A stretch of 18,251 nucleotides of DNA from DAOUCP01 sp034432155 (GCA_034432155.1 DAOUCP010000059.1:1-18251), one strand, 5' to 3'; counted from the stretch's first letter, positions 5,866 through 13,433 are shown. A program made the numbers and translations. Notes: generated from the sequence alone by a model not told the origin.

Positions 5866-6884
5866 GCAGCCCAGCGCCAGCACCCGATCGTCTCCAGCCG
5901 CTCGTGCTTCTCGGTGTCCCGGGATTCGTCGCTGCCGTGGCGCTCGTCGCGCTGGTGCTTTTCAGCCGTGCGCAGCCTGCGGTCGAGCATCCAGGGGCTC
6001 AAGAGCCGCCAGCGGTCGGAGGTGCCACGGCCGACGGTCAGCCGGCAGTGGGCAGCGTCGTGGTCGAAGAGCCGCCAGCGGTCGGAGGTGGCGTGCCCCA
6101 GGAGCCCGTAACCGTCGCCGACCGCGGGCCAACGGACACGCCGTGGCACACCGCGAGCCCGTTGGCGGCGCCAGACCGAAGCTCGGAGCCCAGTGCCGAC
6201 TCGGCGGCTGCGTCGCCCGCCCGCACTGCCTCAGCGCGAGTCAGCCAGCCGGATACAGGTGGCACGACCGCGGCGTACGTCAGCCCCCCGGCTTCCGGCG
6301 AGCCTCTCACGGCGGACGTGCCAGCGACCTCGGTGACCGCGCCTGAGGTGGAGGACGCCACGGCATTGCCCAGGGCGGGTGTCTTGACGCAACCCGCCTG
6401 GCGCCTTTTCACCGAGTCGCGCCACGGCTACTCGCTCGAGCTTCCGGCCACCTGGCGCGAGGTAGGGGCCGGGACCGTCGACGTCACCTTTGGCGTAACC
6501 CACACTTCCGCCCTGTTCGTTGACCCCGAGACCGAAGCTCGGCTCATGGTCACCGTCTGGGACGACTCGCCGTTGCCGGGGGTGCGTGACTGGCCGACTG
6601 CCCTCGAGCCGAACTTGGTGAGCGTCAACGGCCGTCGCCCGGTGAACGGCATGGTGGCCGGCTGCCCAGCCCTGGTGGCATGGTCGGAGCGCAGCCCCGC
6701 CGGACGGCCCGCCTACGCAGCGTTCTTCCGACGCGGCGATGCGTACTACCGGATTCATTTCCTGATCGGCCGCGAGGCGACATCGCTGGGCGCGTTTCAT
6801 CGAGCCCTGGCAACTCTCCAGTGGAATGGGACAACAGGGCGGACGATGATCCCACCGCTCCCCAGGGCACCGTCGTCTCCTTGA
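5862..6884 (+). CDS. Membrane-anchored protein of unknown function, coupled to relA
   Basis: A 340-residue protein that I cannot assign to a named family. It has a short cytoplasmic N-terminus, one uncleaved-looking transmembrane helix (about 12-34, no lipobox), and a long Pro/Ala/Ser/Thr-rich low-complexity linker (about 38-175). A C-terminal globular domain (about 178-330) begins WRLFTESRHGYSLELPATW, a pattern seen in PsbP-like or other small extracytoplasmic domains of lipoproteins and regulators. The linker contains EPPAVGG twice. The ATG overlaps the relA stop (ATGA), so translation is coupled to relA. Topology predicts that the globular domain is outside the membrane. Any role in stringent signalling would be guesswork. 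Confidence 0.82.
   Translation: MSSPAPAPDRLQPLVLLGVPGFVAAVALVALVLFSRAQPAVEHPGAQEPPAVGGATADGQPAVGSVVVEEPPAVGGGVPQEPVTVADRGPTDTPWHTASPLAAPDRSSEPSADSAAASPARTASARVSQPDTGGTTAAYVSPPASGEPLTADVPATSVTAPEVEDATALPRAGVLTQPAWRLFTESRHGYSLELPATWREVGAGTVDVTFGVTHTSALFVDPETEARLMVTVWDDSPLPGVRDWPTALEPNLVSVNGRRPVNGMVAGCPALVAWSERSPAGRPAYAAFFRRGDAYYRIHFLIGREATSLGAFHRALATLQWNGTTGRTMIPPLPRAPSSP
6001..6090 (+). repeat. 24-bp direct repeat in the linker of the relA-coupled membrane protein
   Basis: The same 24 bases (beginning AAGAGCCGCC and ending CGGAGGTG) occur at 6001-6024 and 6067-6090. The period is 66 bp (22 codons), so EPPAVGG is repeated in frame. Confidence 0.88.
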
Positions 6885-6955
6885 GGACGCGCTTCGGGGC
6901 ACGGCGGCCGAGCGCGGGGCAGTCGCTTTCCAGATGTGCCCGCGTGGCGGTACCG

Positions 6956-6979
6956 GCCGAGGAGTCGTCACCCCTCGGC
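6956..6979. terminator. Hairpin between convergent genes
   Basis: GCCGAGG (6956-6962) pairs with CCTCGGC (6973-6979) across a 10-nt loop. It lies in the 143-nt gap between the end of the 5862 gene and the end of trxB. There is no U-tract on either side. Nothing else is recognised in the gap. Confidence 0.4.
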
Positions 6980-7027
6980 GGCGGCCGAGCAGCCGCGCCT
7001 TTGCCGAGGTGGTGCGAAGCGGGCTAC

Positions 7028-7945
7028 CTACTCCTCCAGGTGCGCCAGGTAGCGGACCGCCGCCATTCCGGCAGCGCAACCCTGGCCCACCGAGGTTGCC
7101 ACCTGGCGCCAGCGCGGATCCATGATCTCACCGGCGGCAAACACACCCGCGACGCTCGTGGCCATGCCCTGGTCGACGATCACGTAGCCCTGTTCGTCCA
7201 AAGCCAGCACGTCCCGGAAGAGCTGGGAATTGGGCTCGTGGCCGATGAACACGAACACGCCAGCGACCGAAACCTCCTTGACCTCGCCCGTCCCTAGGTG
7301 TCGGATGCGAGCACTCTGGACCTTCTCGTTGCCCTGAATCTCTTCAACGACCGAGTGCCAGAGGACCTCGACCTTCTCGTGCTTTAGGGTGCGCTTCTGC
7401 AGTTGCACGCCGGCCCGAAAACTGTCCCGGCGATGGACGATGCGCACAGAGTGCGCGTAGCGCGTCAAGAAGAGCGCCTCCTCGAGGGCGCTGTCGCCGC
7501 CGCCGACTACGATCACATCCCGGTCGCGAAAGAAGGCGCCGTCACACGTGGCGCAGTAGCTGACGCCCCGGCCCACGTACTCCCTCTCGCCAGGCACTCC
7601 CAGCTTCCGGGCTCGAGCTCCGCAGGCGACGATCACCACGCGGCTCGCCAGCTCGCCTTCCCCGCAGCTGACGCGCAGCGGGCGGCCCGAGAAATCGACG
7701 GCCTTCGCTTCGTCGTAGACGAGCTCGGCTCCGAAGCGCGTCACCTGCTGCGTCATGAGCTCGATGAGCTCGGAGCCGTGAGGCGCGTGCGGCAGACCAG
7801 GGTAGTTGTCGATCTCCCACGTGAGCGACACCTGGCCGCCCAGCAAGGCGCCAGTGATGACCTTCGTTTGCAGCTCGGCGCGCGCGGTGTACATCGCCGC
7901 CGTCAATCCTGCTGGTCCGCTGCCGATCACGACTACATCATCCAT
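7028..7945 (-). CDS. trxB: Thioredoxin reductase
   Basis: A 305-residue low-molecular-weight flavoprotein disulfide reductase. It transfers electrons from NADPH through FAD to thioredoxin in the cytoplasm. Visible features: the FAD-binding GSGPAG (8-13), the redox-active CATC (Cys131/Cys134) in SYCATCDGAFF, the nucleotide-binding GGGDSALEEA (148-157), HRRD (171-174, typical of NADPH preference), and the C-terminal FAD motif GVFAAGEIMD followed by RQVATSVGQGCAAG. The frame is open far upstream, but the family start is the ATG at 7943-7945, where MDDVVVIGSG begins directly with the first beta strand. The gene stands alone. It diverges from the methyltransferase operon and converges with the membrane protein gene. 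Confidence 0.96.
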   Translation of the reverse strand: MDDVVVIGSGPAGLTAAMYTARAELQTKVITGALLGGQVSLTWEIDNYPGLPHAPHGSELIELMTQQVTRFGAELVYDEAKAVDFSGRPLRVSCGEGELASRVVIVACGARARKLGVPGEREYVGRGVSYCATCDGAFFRDRDVIVVGGGDSALEEALFLTRYAHSVRIVHRRDSFRAGVQLQKRTLKHEKVEVLWHSVVEEIQGNEKVQSARIRHLGTGEVKEVSVAGVFVFIGHEPNSQLFRDVLALDEQGYVIVDQGMATSVAGVFAAGEIMDPRWRQVATSVGQGCAAGMAAVRYLAHLEE

Positions 7946-7985
7946 CGCCGTCCACCTGCTCCATGCCCGCCGGTCTGCAAGCGGT

Positions 7986-8015
7986 ATTGTAACGGCCTGG
8001 CCCCGGAGACCGCAA
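7986..8015 (-). promoter_or_regulatory. trxB promoter
   Basis: On the minus strand, TTGCGG (8010-8015), an 18-nt spacer and TACAAT (7986-7991). The predicted start near 7979 gives a leader of about 33 nt with AGGTGG before the ATG. Confidence 0.7.
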
Positions 8016-8134
8016 GCGACCGGCCTAGCCTCGGCGAACGCAAGCGCACGACCCAGCGCGTGCGGCTGCAGGCCCTCGGCCCAGGTGCGAGGTGACCCCC
8101 GACAGGCGCTGCCTGCCCTTCGGCCCAGGACGGA

Positions 8135-8163
8135 CTTGCCGCCGCACAGGGGCTGGCTATCCT
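8135..8163 (+). promoter_or_regulatory. Methyltransferase operon promoter, leaderless
   Basis: TATCCT (8158-8163) ends 7 nt before the ATG at 8171, and no SD is present. A -35-like TTGCCG lies at 8136-8141 (16-nt spacer). The 11-mer CCTTCGGCCCA occurs both here (8161-8171) and at 8117-8127. Confidence 0.55.
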
Positions 8164-8170
8164 TCGGCCC

Positions 8171-9025
8171 ATGCCGTCGCCGACCGCGGCCCGCCGTGGC
8201 GAGCCGTCCTGGACCTGGCGGGCCGGCCAGGAGCGCCGCCTCGCGCTGATCGCCCAAGGTGCTCCCATCGATGGCCGCCGCGTGCTCGACCTTGGCTGCG
8301 GCATCGGGATGTACAGCCGCCGCCTTGCCGAACTCGGCGGTCGGGTCGTGGCCGTCGAGGCAGAGTGGTGCCGCGCCCTGGAAGCGCGTCAGGCAGGCAA
8401 TGACGTGGTGGCCGCGGTCGGCGAGCGGCTGCCGTTTGCCGCTGAGGCCTTTGACGTCGTTCTGCTGCACGAGGTCTTGGAGCACGTCGCCGATGATCGT
8501 CAGACGATGGTCGAGGTCACGCGGTTACTCGCGCCGGGTGGCCGAGCCCTTATCTTCGTGCCCAATCGCTGGTGGCCGTTCGAGACCCACGGCGTCTACT
8601 GGCGCGGCCGATACCGGTTCGGCAACGTATGTTTTGTCAACTACCTACCCGATCCCCTGCGCAACCGACTGGCGCCCCATGTGCGAACGTACACCGCTGG
8701 GCGCTTGCGGTGGCTCCTGCAGGGTCTGCCGCTGCGAATCGTCCACCACCGTCAGATCTTCCCGGGTTACGACAATCTGGTGAGCCGGCGACCAATGCTT
8801 GGTGGCTGGCTTCGCAAGCTGAGCTTCGCCTCGGAGCGCACGCCCCTCCAGCGGATCGGCCTGTCGCATTTCCTGGTCGTCGAGAAGGACGGAGCGCCGA
8901 CGGGTGCGGCCAACGGTGCGGCGTTGACCGGCCTGGCGAACGGCTCGGCGCCGACCACCGCAGTCAACGGTTCCCCACCGTCGGTCTCGGGCCAAGAGGC
9001 AGTAGATGACCGCCCTCTCGCCTGA
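8171..9025 (+). CDS. Class I SAM-dependent methyltransferase
   Basis: A 284-residue protein with a Rossmann methyltransferase core. Motif I is VLDLGCGIG (38-46). An acidic residue ends strand 2 (AVEAEW, 61-66). The motif II region is FDVVLLHEVLEHV (94-106), and motif III is LLAPGGRALIFVPN (119-132). After the core (WWPFETHG and FPGYDNLVSRRP) comes a tail of three 9-residue repeats (241-267, ending in NG each time) that is probably disordered. The substrate is not evident; motifs match the UbiE/Methyltransf_11 type. The start is the ATG placed 7 nt after a -10 box. It is the first gene of an operon and overlaps dprA by 20 nt. Confidence 0.88.
   Translation: MPSPTAARRGEPSWTWRAGQERRLALIAQGAPIDGRRVLDLGCGIGMYSRRLAELGGRVVAVEAEWCRALEARQAGNDVVAAVGERLPFAAEAFDVVLLHEVLEHVADDRQTMVEVTRLLAPGGRALIFVPNRWWPFETHGVYWRGRYRFGNVCFVNYLPDPLRNRLAPHVRTYTAGRLRWLLQGLPLRIVHHRQIFPGYDNLVSRRPMLGGWLRKLSFASERTPLQRIGLSHFLVVEKDGAPTGAANGAALTGLANGSAPTTAVNGSPPSVSGQEAVDDRPLA
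8891..8971 (+). repeat. Three 27-bp coding repeats in the methyltransferase tail
   Basis: Three consecutive 9-residue units (GAPTGAANG, AALTGLANG, SAPTTAVNG) encode a low-complexity C-terminal tail. Confidence 0.7.
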
Positions 9026-10094
9026 GACTTGCTCGCTCATTGCGTTCAGCCACGTGCCGGGCGTCGGACCGCAACGCCTGGCGGCCTTGCGAGAACACTT
9101 CGGGTCGGCCGCCGCGGCGTGGCAAGCGCCAGCGAGCCAACTGGCCAGCGTGCTGGACGCCCGTGTGCTCGCGGCCCTGGAGGCCACGCGCGCGCGCCTG
9201 GACCTGGCCAGGATTGCAGCCCGCCTGGAGGCTCTGGACGCCTCTGTCCTGACCATCGACGACCCAGCCTACCCCCAGGCACTGCGATCGGTCACCCAGC
9301 CACCCTTCCTCCTGTATGCCCGGGGTGACGTCGGGCTCCTCTCGCGACGATGTGTGGCTGTCGTCGGTGCACGGCGGGCCACACCGTACGGCCTCTTGGC
9401 CGCCCAGCGGCTGGCTGGCGACCTTGCCCAGGCGGGCGTGACTGTCGTTTCCGGGTTGGCGACCGGGATCGACGCCGAAGCGCACCGCGCTGCCCTTGCG
9501 GCGCATGGCGCCACCGCAGCGGTCCTCGGCTGCGGCCTCGATGTAGTCTATCCGCGGGCCAATCGCACCCTGCAAGCGTCCATCGCCCGTCACGGCCTGC
9601 TGCTCACCGAATTCCCACCTGCGACGCCGCCCCAACCGGGCAACTTCCCGGCGCGCAATCGAGTCATCAGTGGTCTCAGCGAGGTGGTCGTGGTGGTTGA
9701 GGCGGGCAACCGAAGTGGGGCGATGATCACAGCTCGCTACGCCGCCGAGCAGGGGCGGGATGTCTTCGCCGTGCCGGGCTCGATCTTTGCGGCCACCAGC
9801 CAGGGTACGCACGAGCTCTTGGCCGCTGGTGCCGGCATTGCCCGGTCTGCCGATGACATCCTCGCCGCCCTGGGGCTGCCGAAGCCCGCCCTGCCAGCTC
9901 CCCAAGGCACAACTGGCCCGACCGGCACGGCGGCGGAGGTGGTGGCCGTGCTGGGCCTGGAGCCGATGCACATTGACGACGTGGGCAGGCAAACCGGGCT
10001 CAGCAGCGCCGAGGTGGCCAACGCGTTGTCGCTACTCGAACTGCAGGGTCGGGTCCGCCATGTGGGGGGCATGCGATGGGTGGTGGTGCCATGA
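9006..10094 (+). CDS. dprA: DNA-processing protein DprA
   Basis: A 362-residue protein. DprA binds incoming single-stranded DNA and loads RecA during natural transformation. In order: an N-terminal helix-hairpin region (about 10-60, HVPGVGPQRLAAL); the Rossmann-like DNA_processg_A core (about 80-285) with VVGARRATPYG (119-129), VSGLATGIDAEAHRAAL, GCGLDVVYPRAN, NFPARNRVISGLS and SGAMITARYAAEQGRDVFAVPG; and a C-terminal winged-helix domain (about 305-360, HIDDVGRQTGLSSAEVANAL). The start ATG at 9006 has AAGAGG 6 nt upstream, inside the end of the methyltransferase gene. It ends in an ATGA overlap with manC. No other competence gene is visible, so transformability cannot be judged; dprA is also common in non-competent bacteria. 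Confidence 0.96.
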   Translation: MTALSPETCSLIAFSHVPGVGPQRLAALREHFGSAAAAWQAPASQLASVLDARVLAALEATRARLDLARIAARLEALDASVLTIDDPAYPQALRSVTQPPFLLYARGDVGLLSRRCVAVVGARRATPYGLLAAQRLAGDLAQAGVTVVSGLATGIDAEAHRAALAAHGATAAVLGCGLDVVYPRANRTLQASIARHGLLLTEFPPATPPQPGNFPARNRVISGLSEVVVVVEAGNRSGAMITARYAAEQGRDVFAVPGSIFAATSQGTHELLAAGAGIARSADDILAALGLPKPALPAPQGTTGPTGTAAEVVAVLGLEPMHIDDVGRQTGLSSAEVANALSLLELQGRVRHVGGMRWVVVP

Positions 10095-11188
10095 ACCTTT
10101 ACGCCGTAGTGTTGGCCGGTGGCAGCGGGAAGCGTCTGTGGCCGCTCTCCCGTCGCGCGCGGCCCAAGCAACTCCTGGCCTTGCCTGGGCCGGCGTCCAT
10201 GCTGGAGAGTACGCTCGATCGGCTTTCGGGCCTCGTGCCGGCCGACCGGACGTTTGTGCTCACGTCGCGCGAGCTGGCCGCCAGCGTCCGCGCCTGTGCG
10301 CCCCACCTGCCCGCGGGGCACGTTGTCGCCGAGCCAGAATCGCTGGGCACGGCACCGGCGGCAGCCCTGGGCGCGGCAGTGGTGCGGTGGCGGGACCCGA
10401 CGGCTACCATGGTCCTCCTGCCCGCCGATCATGTCATCCGAAGGGTGACCCAGTTCAAGCAGGCACTCCGCCAAGCCGCCAAGCTAGCCGAAACTGGGTA
10501 CCTGGTGACCTTCGGCGTTCGTCCCAGCTGTCCGGCGACTGGCTATGGGTACATCCAACGAGGCGCACGCCTGCCCACGGCCATCGAGGCCTATGCCGTG
10601 GACCGCTTCGTAGAGAAGCCGGAATACCGCACGGCCTGCGAGTTCGTGGCTGCCGGCGGCTACGACTGGAACTCTGGGATGTTCGCCTGGAGCGTAACGA
10701 GCTTCGACGAGGCCCTGCGATCGCTCTTGCCCGGTCTCGCCCGCCTGAGCGAGGAGTTGACGGCTACGTTGGCCGACGGCTGTGTGCTCGACAGCAAGGC
10801 GTTTCGGGCTCGGCTGGCCCGCCTGTGGTCGACGATCGATGCCCGGGAGCAGACGACCGTGGACTACGGCATCATGGAGCGCTGGTCGCGCGCCGCCTGT
10901 CTGCCAGTTCGTTTCGCCTGGTGCGATGTGGGTTCGTGGGCGTCCGTGGCGGAGCTCTACCGTCGAGATGCCTCGGGCACCGTCGTCGTCGGCAAACACG
11001 TCGGGCTCCATACCCGCGATTGCCTGATCCACAGTAGCACCGGCCGCCTGGTAACGACGATCGGTGTGGCCGAGCTGATCATCGTCGACACCCCCGACGC
11101 CCTGCTTGTCTGCCACCGCGACCACGCCCAAGCGGTCAAAGATTTGGTGGAGGCCCTGCAAGAAAAGCGACAGGCGGACGTGCTGTGA
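10091..11188 (+). CDS. manC: Mannose-1-phosphate guanylyltransferase (GDP-mannose pyrophosphorylase)
   Basis: A 365-residue nucleotidyltransferase that makes GDP-mannose from mannose-1-phosphate and GTP, for glycans or compatible solutes. Evidence: the signature LAGGSGKRLWPLSRRARPKQ (8-27), the metal-binding LLPADH (109-114), FVEKP (173-177), YDWNSGMFAW (191-200), and WCDVGSW (277-283). The fused phosphomannose isomerase cupin of long ManC proteins is absent; the length matches single-domain enzymes. The start is the ATG at 10091, overlapping the dprA stop as ATGA. The earlier in-frame start at 10076 would add five residues before the first beta strand. The 114 nt after it (to 11302) hold only the xerC promoter. 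Confidence 0.93.
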   Translation: MNLYAVVLAGGSGKRLWPLSRRARPKQLLALPGPASMLESTLDRLSGLVPADRTFVLTSRELAASVRACAPHLPAGHVVAEPESLGTAPAAALGAAVVRWRDPTATMVLLPADHVIRRVTQFKQALRQAAKLAETGYLVTFGVRPSCPATGYGYIQRGARLPTAIEAYAVDRFVEKPEYRTACEFVAAGGYDWNSGMFAWSVTSFDEALRSLLPGLARLSEELTATLADGCVLDSKAFRARLARLWSTIDAREQTTVDYGIMERWSRAACLPVRFAWCDVGSWASVAELYRRDASGTVVVGKHVGLHTRDCLIHSSTGRLVTTIGVAELIIVDTPDALLVCHRDHAQAVKDLVEALQEKRQADVL

Positions 11189-11289
11189 AGATCGCGGACG
11201 AGTGGCCGTGCGGCTGGTAGAGCCCACGGCGAGCTTAAGGCAGCGATCGGCAGAGGCCCGGCCAGGCCATCGGACCATCCACACCGAGC

Positions 11290-11295
11290 TAGAAT
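11290..11295 (+). promoter_or_regulatory. -10 box of the leaderless xerC/D promoter
   Basis: TAGAAT ends exactly 7 nt before GTG 11303. No convincing -35 box and no SD are seen. Confidence 0.5.
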
Positions 11296-11302
11296 GTTTG
11301 CC

Positions 11303-12232
11303 GTGGAACATGCCCTGGCCCGATACCTCGCCGATCTGCAAGCCATCCGCAACGCTTCGCCGTTGACGGTACGGAATTACCGCCGAGAACTCGAGGAAGC
11401 GCGTCGCTTCTTCGCGTCGCTGGGGGTCAGCGAGTGGGAACAGATCGATCGTCTCACGGCCCGGAAGTACCTGGCGTGGCTGGCCGGACGCGGCTACGCC
11501 CGCGGTAGCATCGCCCGCCGGCTAAGTGAGCTCCGGTCCTTCGGCGCTTTCCTGGTGAAGCATGGGCTGGCGGCTCACAACCCCTTCGCCGCGGTGCGCA
11601 CGCCGCGGGTCCCCTCGCGGCTCCCGCGCGCTCTCTCGACCGAGCAGGTGACGTCGCTGATCGAGGACGGTCCGGCCGACGACGCCGGGGCGCTACGGGA
11701 CCGGGCGATTCTGGAGACCCTCTATGGCGCCGGTTTGCGGGTTTCCGAGTTGGTGCAGCTGGACGTCGCCGACTACGACCCCCGCCGCGCCATCCTGCAC
11801 GTCACTGGCAAGGGAGACCGCGAGCGGATTGCGCTTCTGGGTCGCTTTGCCGTGAACGCGCTGAATCGATACCTGAGTGATGCTCGTCCAACGCTCCTGG
11901 GTCCGCGTCGCACCCTGGAGCGCGCTCTCTTCGTCAACCGCTGGGGCCGTCGCCTGACAGCGCGATCGGTCCAGCGTCTGGTTCAGGGGCGTCGAAGCCT
12001 CTTGGCTGAACCGGCGACGCCAACGCCCCACACCTTGCGCCACTCGTTCGCCACGCATCTCCTGTCGGGGGGCGCCGACCTGCGCTCTGTGCAGGATCTG
12101 CTTGGCCACCAGCGGTTGTCCACGACTCAGATCTACACCCACGTCAGTCAGGTGCATCTGCGGCGCGCCTATCTGCTCGCCCATCCGCTGGCCGCACGAC
12201 CAACACGGGAACCAGGTCAGGAGGCTTCGTGA
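11303..12232 (+). CDS. xerC: Tyrosine recombinase XerC/XerD
   Basis: A 309-residue site-specific recombinase that resolves chromosome dimers at dif. It has an N-terminal SAM-like DNA-binding domain (about 3-90, starting ALARYLADLQAIRNASPLTV) and a catalytic domain with Arg146 (GAGLRVSEL), Lys170 (VTGKGDRER), His243-x-x-Arg246 (HTLRHSFATHLL), His269 (LLGHQRLSTTQ) and nucleophile Tyr278 (IYTHVS). All six catalytic residues are present. The GTG at 11303 is preferred to the ATG at 11294, because the ATG overlaps the -10 box and would lie upstream of the predicted transcription start. XerC versus XerD cannot be decided here. The stop overlaps the next start as GTGA. Confidence 0.93.
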   Translation: MEHALARYLADLQAIRNASPLTVRNYRRELEEARRFFASLGVSEWEQIDRLTARKYLAWLAGRGYARGSIARRLSELRSFGAFLVKHGLAAHNPFAAVRTPRVPSRLPRALSTEQVTSLIEDGPADDAGALRDRAILETLYGAGLRVSELVQLDVADYDPRRAILHVTGKGDRERIALLGRFAVNALNRYLSDARPTLLGPRRTLERALFVNRWGRRLTARSVQRLVQGRRSLLAEPATPTPHTLRHSFATHLLSGGADLRSVQDLLGHQRLSTTQIYTHVSQVHLRRAYLLAHPLAARPTREPGQEAS

Positions 12233-13317
12233 CCGAGCAACACAATCGACGGCAAGCGTTGCGCCTTCGTCTGCAGGAGCTGGAGCTGGATGCGTTCGTG
12301 GTTCATCAAGCCGAGAACCGACGCTACCTCACCGGCTTCACCGGCACCGCTGGTCTGCCGGTGATCACCCCGACCGCCGCCTGGCTGCTGGTGGACGGCC
12401 GATACGACGAGCGCGCACGGCGCGAGGCGCCCGACATCACGGTCGTTCGGATTGGCGCCGCGGCCTACGAGACGCTGCAGCAGTGCCTGACAGAAGTGCA
12501 GGCGCGGCGAGTGGGCTTCGAGGCCGACACAGTGTCGGTGAGCGAGCTCCAGCGCTTGACCGAGCACTTGCCCGACGTGGAGTGGGTCGCCACGACAGCG
12601 GAGGTAGAGAAACTGCGGGCCGTCAAGTCGGAGGCGGAAATCGAACGCCTCCGCGCCGCCGCTGCGCTGACCGATGAGGCGCTGGCCTTTGCCTGCCAGC
12701 ATGCTCGCCCGGGCATGACGGAAGGAGAACTTGCCTGGGCCATCGAGGTCTTCCTGCGCGAGCACGGCGCAGAAGCGCTAGCCTTCGAGACGATCGTCGC
12801 CAGCGGCCCCAATGCCGCCCTGCCGCATCACCAGAGTGGTGACCGGCCGCTTGCCGTGGGCGAGCCGATCATCATCGACTTGGGCGCCCGTGTGCACGGC
12901 TATTGCGGTGATCTCACCCGGACGTTCAGCCTGGGGCCGGCGGCCGATCCCCTTTACTTATCCGTCTACGAGATCGTGGAGCGGGCCAATCGCCAGGCCA
13001 TCGCTGGATTACGGCCCGGTGTGACCACCGCCGAGCTGGACGCATTGGCGCGAGGCGTGATCGAGGCCGCGGGCTACGGCGATCGTTTCGTGCATGGACT
13101 GGGACACGGCGTGGGGCTGCAGGTACACGAACTGCCGCGCCTCGGTCCGGTGACGCCGGCGGCCACTCTGCATGCCGGCATGGTGGTCACGATTGAGCCG
13201 GGCATCTACCTGCCGGAGCGCTTTGGTGTGCGCATCGAGGACTTGGTTGTGATTCGCGATCACGGTGCGCAAGTGCTCTCGGCAGCCGCGCGGCAGCCGG
13301 TTCTGCCCGCCGTCTAG
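12229..13317 (+). CDS. pepQ: M24B family aminopeptidase (Xaa-Pro peptidase)
   Basis: A 362-residue dimetal peptidase that cleaves Xaa-Pro bonds in peptides in the cytoplasm. It has an N-terminal creatinase-like domain (about 5-130, including NRRYLTGFTGTAG) and a pita-bread catalytic domain (about 140-350). The five metal ligands are visible: Asp217 (IIDLGARVHGYCGDLTRTF), Asp228, His293 (HGLGHGVGLQVHE), Glu323 (TIEPGIYLP) and Glu337 (RIEDLVV). The GTG start at 12229 has a full AGGAGG 4 nt upstream and overlaps the xerC/D stop (GTGA). It could be PepP-like (aminopeptidase) rather than PepQ (dipeptidase); the symbol is approximate. Confidence 0.93.
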   Translation: MTEQHNRRQALRLRLQELELDAFVVHQAENRRYLTGFTGTAGLPVITPTAAWLLVDGRYDERARREAPDITVVRIGAAAYETLQQCLTEVQARRVGFEADTVSVSELQRLTEHLPDVEWVATTAEVEKLRAVKSEAEIERLRAAAALTDEALAFACQHARPGMTEGELAWAIEVFLREHGAEALAFETIVASGPNAALPHHQSGDRPLAVGEPIIIDLGARVHGYCGDLTRTFSLGPAADPLYLSVYEIVERANRQAIAGLRPGVTTAELDALARGVIEAAGYGDRFVHGLGHGVGLQVHELPRLGPVTPAATLHAGMVVTIEPGIYLPERFGVRIEDLVVIRDHGAQVLSAAARQPVLPAV

Positions 13318-13327
13318 GCCTCGGCAG

Positions 13328-13336
13328 TGCTAGAAT
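13328..13336 (+). promoter_or_regulatory. Extended -10 promoter of the lipoprotein gene
   Basis: TGC followed by TAGAAT (13331-13336), just after the aminopeptidase stop. The predicted start near 13343 gives a 5' leader of about 90 nt. No clear -35. Confidence 0.5.
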
Positions 13337-13383
13337 CGAATTCCGCGGTCGAGATTGTCGGGCTGCCCGGCGGCGGCCGCCAC

Positions 13384-13406
13384 CGGCGGCGCGACCCACG
13401 CCGCCG
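13384..13406 (+). promoter_or_regulatory. GC-only hairpin in the lipoprotein mRNA leader
   Basis: CGGCGGCG (13384-13391) pairs perfectly with CGCCGCCG (13399-13406) across a 7-nt loop. It sits 17 nt before the SD. It might terminate read-through from the upstream gene or shape the leader; there is no U-tract. Confidence 0.4.
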
Positions 13407-13433
13407 CAATTCCGTGCGACGTTAGGAGGAACC

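Noticed and set aside
6001..6090. Relationship of the relA-downstream linker repeat to the 49-bp repeat
   Set aside because: Both contain GCCAGCGGT, but the match does not extend and the periods differ (66 versus 49 bp).
7028..8485. TrxB extended to 485 residues
   Set aside because: The extra N-terminus covers the trxB promoter and the opposite-strand methyltransferase gene. The FAD-binding motif begins right after the ATG at 7945.
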